Positions 60,868 to 64,000 of a DNA stretch of 64,000 nt are shown one piece after another. Source of the stretch: Maricaulis sp047308265 (lineage in GTDB: Bacteria; Pseudomonadota; Alphaproteobacteria; Caulobacterales; Maricaulaceae); assembly GCF_047308265.1 (NCBI RefSeq), contig NZ_JBKQWY010000007.1, forward strand, positions 1 to 64,000. The letters run 5' to 3'. The notes under the pieces are model-generated. The model saw only the letters and a program-made list of their open reading frames with translations. It was not told the origin of the DNA and ran no database searches. The translations under genes and the position numbers were made by a program. Within the stretch, counting starts at the first letter, position 1; each line of letters opens with the position of its first letter.

Positions 60868-62682
60868 ATGGTCGACACGCCCCATTCCGATGCTGATCAA
60901 GGGGCGGAGAGCATGTTGATGCCCGGCCTGGATCTGCCGGATGCCGCGTCGGAAGGGTATCAGGTTCTAGCCCGGAAATATCGTCCCAGCCGGTTTGAAG
61001 ACCTTATTGGCCAGGAGGCCATGGTCCGGACGCTGACCAATGCTTTTGCGGCAGGACGTATTGCCCACGCCTACATGCTGACGGGTGTGCGCGGGGTCGG
61101 CAAGACCACAACGGCGCGTCTCATCGCGCGAGCGCTCAACTATCGCACCCAGCAGGCAGATGCGCCTAGCATGTCTCTCAGCGAGCCGGGCGAGCATTGT
61201 GATGCCATTTCGCGTTCGGCCCATGTGGATGTGATGGAAATGGACGCCGCATCCCGCACGGGCGTCAATGATATCCGGGAAATTCTGGATGGTGTCCGGT
61301 ATGCGCCCGTCTCGGCGCGCTACAAGGTCTACATCATTGACGAGGTCCACATGTTGTCGACCTCGGCGTTTAATGCCCTTCTCAAAACCCTGGAAGAACC
61401 GCCTGCCCACGCGAAATTCATCTTCGCGACGACGGAGATCCGCAAGGTTCCCGTCACAGTGCTCTCGCGGTGCCAGCGCTTTGATCTCAAGCGTATTGAT
61501 CGCGAGGTGCTGACGGATCACCTGGCCAATATCTGCGAAAAGGAACAGGCGCGCGTTGACCGGGATGGTCTGGGCCTGATTGCCCGCGCGGCGGAAGGCT
61601 CGGTGCGCGATGCCCTGTCACTGCTCGACCAGGCCATCGTACAAGGCGCCGAGAGCGAGACGCCGGTTGATGTCAGGCAGGTGCGCGACATGCTGGGGCT
61701 GGCCGACCGGGCCCGCGTGCTCGACCTTCTGGAGAAAACGGTCAGGGGTGAAACGGCGGACGCGCTTGCCGAGCTGGAAGATCTCTATGATGCCGGGGGG
61801 GATCCTGTCGTGATTACCCGGGATCTTCTTGATTTTGTCCATGCAGCCTCGCGTATGAAGGCCATTGGTCCCGATGCGGATATTGGCGAGTCCCGCGAAA
61901 CCGCCGAACGCGTGTTTACGTTGGCGCAGAGCCAGACACTGGCCCAGCTCACCCGCTTGTGGAAACTTCTGCTGGGCGGGCTGGATGATGTCCGGGCGGC
62001 GCCTGATGCACTGGCGGCCGCAGAAATGACCCTCTTGCGTCTCGCCGCCGCATCAATGCTACCGCCGCCCGAAGACGCCGCACGCCTGCTCGCCTCGCAC
62101 CCTCCCGCGACAGCCAGTGCACCTGGAAACGCCAGTGCACCGGCAGGCGTCAATGACGCTGCGCCGGGTGGATCAATGGAGGCGCCGGGAAAGCCTGAGG
62201 CCCAGCGCTTCGAGGCGCGCCCGGCTCCGCAGGATCTTCCCGTCGAACTGGACCCGCCCGGAGCCGGTATCCAGGATGGACCGGACAGTTTTGAAACCTT
62301 CATCACCATGCTGTCGGCCCGCAGGGATATCTCGCTCCAGTCGGATGTCGAACGATATTGTCGACCTGTGATGTTCAAGCCGGGTCAGATGACCTTTCAG
62401 CCTGAGAAGAATGCGCCCATGGATCTGGCGCCGCGCATCGCGCGCAAGCTCCAGGAGTGGACCGGCGCGGCCTGGGTGGTGCTGGCGGACCGTGCTGCCA
62501 AGGGGGGGCAGACGTGGTCGGAAAAACGGGCGGCAGATCGCCAGGCCCGGCTCGATCGGGCCAAACAGGACCCCGCGGTCCTCGAGGCGATGCGCCTCTT
62601 CCCCGGAACGGAGTTGGTCAAGGTTGTTGAAGGCGAGGCGCGTGCAGCGCCCGGCGCCGCTGCCAAGGAGAATGACGCATGA
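60868..62682 (+). CDS. dnaX: DNA polymerase III subunits gamma/tau
   Basis: The clamp-loader ATPase, 604 residues. It has the P-loop GVRGVGKTT (from about residue 73), Walker B with YIIDEVHMLS, SRC motif VLSRCQRF and sensor 2 EGSVRDALSLLDQAI. Between the P-loop and Walker B there is only one Cys (GEHCDAI) where E. coli has a four-Cys zinc module. A Pro/Ala-rich linker (about 410-470) leads to the tau-specific C-terminus. I see no obvious slippery A-run for the gamma frameshift. The ATG at 60868 follows the SRP RNA by 32 bases. Confidence 0.96.
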   Translation: MVDTPHSDADQGAESMLMPGLDLPDAASEGYQVLARKYRPSRFEDLIGQEAMVRTLTNAFAAGRIAHAYMLTGVRGVGKTTTARLIARALNYRTQQADAPSMSLSEPGEHCDAISRSAHVDVMEMDAASRTGVNDIREILDGVRYAPVSARYKVYIIDEVHMLSTSAFNALLKTLEEPPAHAKFIFATTEIRKVPVTVLSRCQRFDLKRIDREVLTDHLANICEKEQARVDRDGLGLIARAAEGSVRDALSLLDQAIVQGAESETPVDVRQVRDMLGLADRARVLDLLEKTVRGETADALAELEDLYDAGGDPVVITRDLLDFVHAASRMKAIGPDADIGESRETAERVFTLAQSQTLAQLTRLWKLLLGGLDDVRAAPDALAAAEMTLLRLAAASMLPPPEDAARLLASHPPATASAPGNASAPAGVNDAAPGGSMEAPGKPEAQRFEARPAPQDLPVELDPPGAGIQDGPDSFETFITMLSARRDISLQSDVERYCRPVMFKPGQMTFQPEKNAPMDLAPRIARKLQEWTGAAWVVLADRAAKGGQTWSEKRAADRQARLDRAKQDPAVLEAMRLFPGTELVKVVEGEARAAPGAAAKENDA

Positions 62683-63002
62683 AGGACATGATGGGCCTGA
62701 TGAAGCAGGCACAGGAAATGCAGGCCAAGCTGGCGGAAAACCAGCAAAAACTTGCAGAAACCGAAGTGACCGGTGAAGCCGGTGCTGGCTTGGTGAAGGT
62801 GACGCTCAACGGTAAGGGTGATGCCCGCGCTGTGTCGATCGATCCGTCCCTTCTAACAGCGGATGAGGCAGAGGTTCTCGAAGATCTCATCATCGCAGCC
62901 CACAATGATGCCCGCCGCCGTGCGGAAGCCTTGCAGCAGGAGATGATGCAGGACGCGGCGTCCGGCTTGCCCCTGCCACCCGGCATGAAACTGCCGTTCT
63001 AG
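62679..63002 (+). CDS. YbaB/EbfC nucleoid-associated protein
   Basis: A 107-residue DNA-binding dimer of the YbaB family: MKDMMGLMKQAQEMQAKLAE at the start, then VKVTLNGKGDARAVSIDPSL and DLIIAAHNDARRRAEALQQE. It usually lies between dnaX and recR, as here, and overlaps the dnaX stop by four bases. Confidence 0.95.
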   Translation: MKDMMGLMKQAQEMQAKLAENQQKLAETEVTGEAGAGLVKVTLNGKGDARAVSIDPSLLTADEAEVLEDLIIAAHNDARRRAEALQQEMMQDAASGLPLPPGMKLPF

Positions 63003-63011
63003 GGATATCCG

Positions 63012-63620
63012 ATGTCTGCCACCTCTGCCGGTCCGGAAATCGAACGTCTTGTCAGCCTGCTCGGGAAACTGCCCGGTCTGGGACCGCGCTCGGCCCGACG
63101 AGCCGTTTTGCACATGCTCAGCCGTAAAGAGGCGTTGATGTTGCCGCTGGCCGAGGCAGTGTCCCAGGCCGCAGAGAAAATCAAGCCGTGTTCGATATGC
63201 GGCAATCTGGATGTGAGTGACCCTTGCACGGTGTGTTCCGCGCCGGGGCGGCAGGGCCATGTCATCTGTGTCGTCGAGACCGTGGGTGATCTCTGGGCGC
63301 TGGAACGTGCAGGTGCGTTCAAGGGGCATTATCACGTTCTGGGCGGCGTCCTGTCCGCACTCGATGGTGTGCGGCCGGAGGATTTGAACATGGCGGGCCT
63401 GATTGAACGGGCGCGGGCCGACCAGGTCACGGAAATCGTTCTGGCCTTGAACGCCACGGTCGACGGACAGACCACGGCGCACTATCTCGCGGACAAGCTG
63501 GCAGACTGTAACATCAATCTCACCTCACTCGCTCGCGGCGTTCCGGTGGGCGGTGAGCTGGATTATCTGGACGACGGGACGCTGGCGGCCGCGTTCCGCA
63601 GCCGGTCCAGCGTCTCCTGA
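63012..63620 (+). CDS. recR: Recombination protein RecR
   Basis: RecR works with RecF and RecO in gap repair. The 202 residues have a helix-hairpin-helix (LGKLPGLGPRSARRAVLHML), a Cys4 zinc finger (CSICGNLDVSDPCTVC) and a Toprim domain (VICVVETVGDLWALERAG, YHVLGGVLSALDGV). The length is normal. It completes the dnaX-ybaB-recR block. Confidence 0.97.
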   Translation: MSATSAGPEIERLVSLLGKLPGLGPRSARRAVLHMLSRKEALMLPLAEAVSQAAEKIKPCSICGNLDVSDPCTVCSAPGRQGHVICVVETVGDLWALERAGAFKGHYHVLGGVLSALDGVRPEDLNMAGLIERARADQVTEIVLALNATVDGQTTAHYLADKLADCNINLTSLARGVPVGGELDYLDDGTLAAAFRSRSSVS

Positions 63621-63650
63621 TCCGTTACCCGTGCGAAAGCCAGGGTGCGG

Positions 63651-63701
63651 GCTCACCTTTTACAGGTTCACCCTTTACTGGCTCACCCTTTACTGGCTCA
63701 C
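63651..63701. repeat. 15-base tandem repeat at the end of the dehydrogenase gene
   Basis: Units at 63651-63665, 63666-63680 and 63681-63695 are copies of GCTCACCCTTTACTG (the last exact, the others with 1-3 changes). A partial unit GCTCAC follows. On the minus strand each unit reads through as five codons ending in TAA, so the last residues and stop of the dehydrogenase are repeated in frame. Confidence 0.9.
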
Positions 63702-64000
63702 AGGGCGAAGACGTAGGACCTGTCCGTCCAGATCATCGGTGAGTACATAGACCAGGCCATCGGGTCCGGTTTTGACATCGCGGATACGTTGACCGAGATC
63801 TTCCAGCAGGTCTTCCTCGGAAATGATCTGATTGCCGCGCACTTCGTAGCGAATGAGACGGCTACCGGCTAGAGCTCCCACAAATAGGTCACCGTGCCAG
63901 TTGGCAAACGCCTCACCCACATAGAAATCCATGCCGGACGGGGCGATCGAGGGCACCCAATACCAGATCGGATCTACAAATCCCTCGCCCTGAGTGGCGT
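63690..64000 (-). CDS. Glucose/sorbosone dehydrogenase family protein, C-terminal end (partial)
   Basis: The minus-strand frame runs in from the right edge and ends with TAA at 63690-63692, giving 102 residues. FVDPIWYWVPSIAPSGMDFY, GDLFVGALAGSRLIRYEV and VKTGPDGLVYVLTDDLDGQV match the last blades of PQQ-dependent aldose/sorbosone dehydrogenases (GSDH, YliI type), periplasmic six-bladed propellers. The N-terminus with signal peptide and active site lies outside the window. The stop lies inside a 15-base tandem repeat. Confidence 0.9.
   Translation of the reverse strand, partial: ATQGEGFVDPIWYWVPSIAPSGMDFYVGEAFANWHGDLFVGALAGSRLIRYEVRGNQIISEEDLLEDLGQRIRDVKTGPDGLVYVLTDDLDGQVLRLRPVSQ

Noticed and set aside
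1..64000. Mobile elements, CRISPR arrays, tRNA or rRNA genes
   Set aside because: No transposase, integrase, regular spaced repeats or tRNA-like T-loops were noticed on either strand by reading; a dedicated scan was not possible.

Overview
The window is about 60% GC, densely coded DNA from an alphaproteobacterium. The gene content fits the marine stalked or budding bacteria (Maricaulis, Oceanicaulis and Hyphomonas type): a cpa/tad pilus locus, a full gsp type II secretion operon, TonB-dependent receptors, a membrane-embedded AraC regulator, the short alphaproteobacterial SRP RNA next to dnaX, and short PutA. The genus is inferred from gene content, not proven. I see no insertion sequence, prophage, CRISPR array or tRNA, and the window reads as core chromosome.

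Layout. 1-3.0 kb: the end of a secreted protein gene and a large TonB-dependent receptor. 3.4-15.5 kb: gspC-gspN with heavily overlapping starts and stops, a lipoprotein gene, and a convergent short prepilin peptidase (gspO type). 15.5-19.6 kb: phosphorus uptake, with phnC, a fused phnD-phnE and a pstS-like gene behind a Pho-box-like site. 19.7-24.1 kb: a GT4 glycosyltransferase and putA. 24.1-28.6 kb: class Ia ribonucleotide reductase, nrdA and nrdB, separated by a surface-protein gene; both nrd genes have paired NrdR-like boxes. 28.7-34.5 kb: acyltransferase 3, a fused aspartokinase-diaminopimelate decarboxylase, AMP nucleosidase and a VOC protein. 34.6-39.8 kb: LysR and AraC regulators with small membrane and outer-membrane proteins and a tyrosine phosphatase. 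39.8-41.9 kb: pabB-pabC for p-aminobenzoate.

41.9-53.9 kb holds the Tad (Flp) pilus locus. Two TadE-like genes and a lone CpaC N-domain gene lie on the minus strand. On the plus strand are a 52-residue Flp pilin, cpaA, cpaB, cpaC, cpaD, cpaE, cpaF, tadB, tadC and an unknown gene, and the locus is closed by tadD on the minus strand. The T2SS and the Tad system each have their own prepilin peptidase, both of the short form without the methyltransferase half.

54.0-64.0 kb: leucyl aminopeptidase, a MarR regulator overlapping an NlpC/P60 hydrolase, a membrane-anchored cytochrome c, a small outer-membrane barrel followed by the decayed 3' end of a second copy, an AhpD-like protein, NudC, a 74-residue gene behind a Fur-box-like site, then the SRP RNA-dnaX-ybaB-recR block. 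The last gene is the 3' end of a glucose/sorbosone dehydrogenase whose stop codon lies in a 15-bp tandem repeat.

No clearly new multi-gene system was found. The best leads are the PhnD-PhnE fusion, the porin remnant, the stop-codon repeat, the Fur-box small gene, the lone CpaC N-domain protein and the paired NrdR sites.
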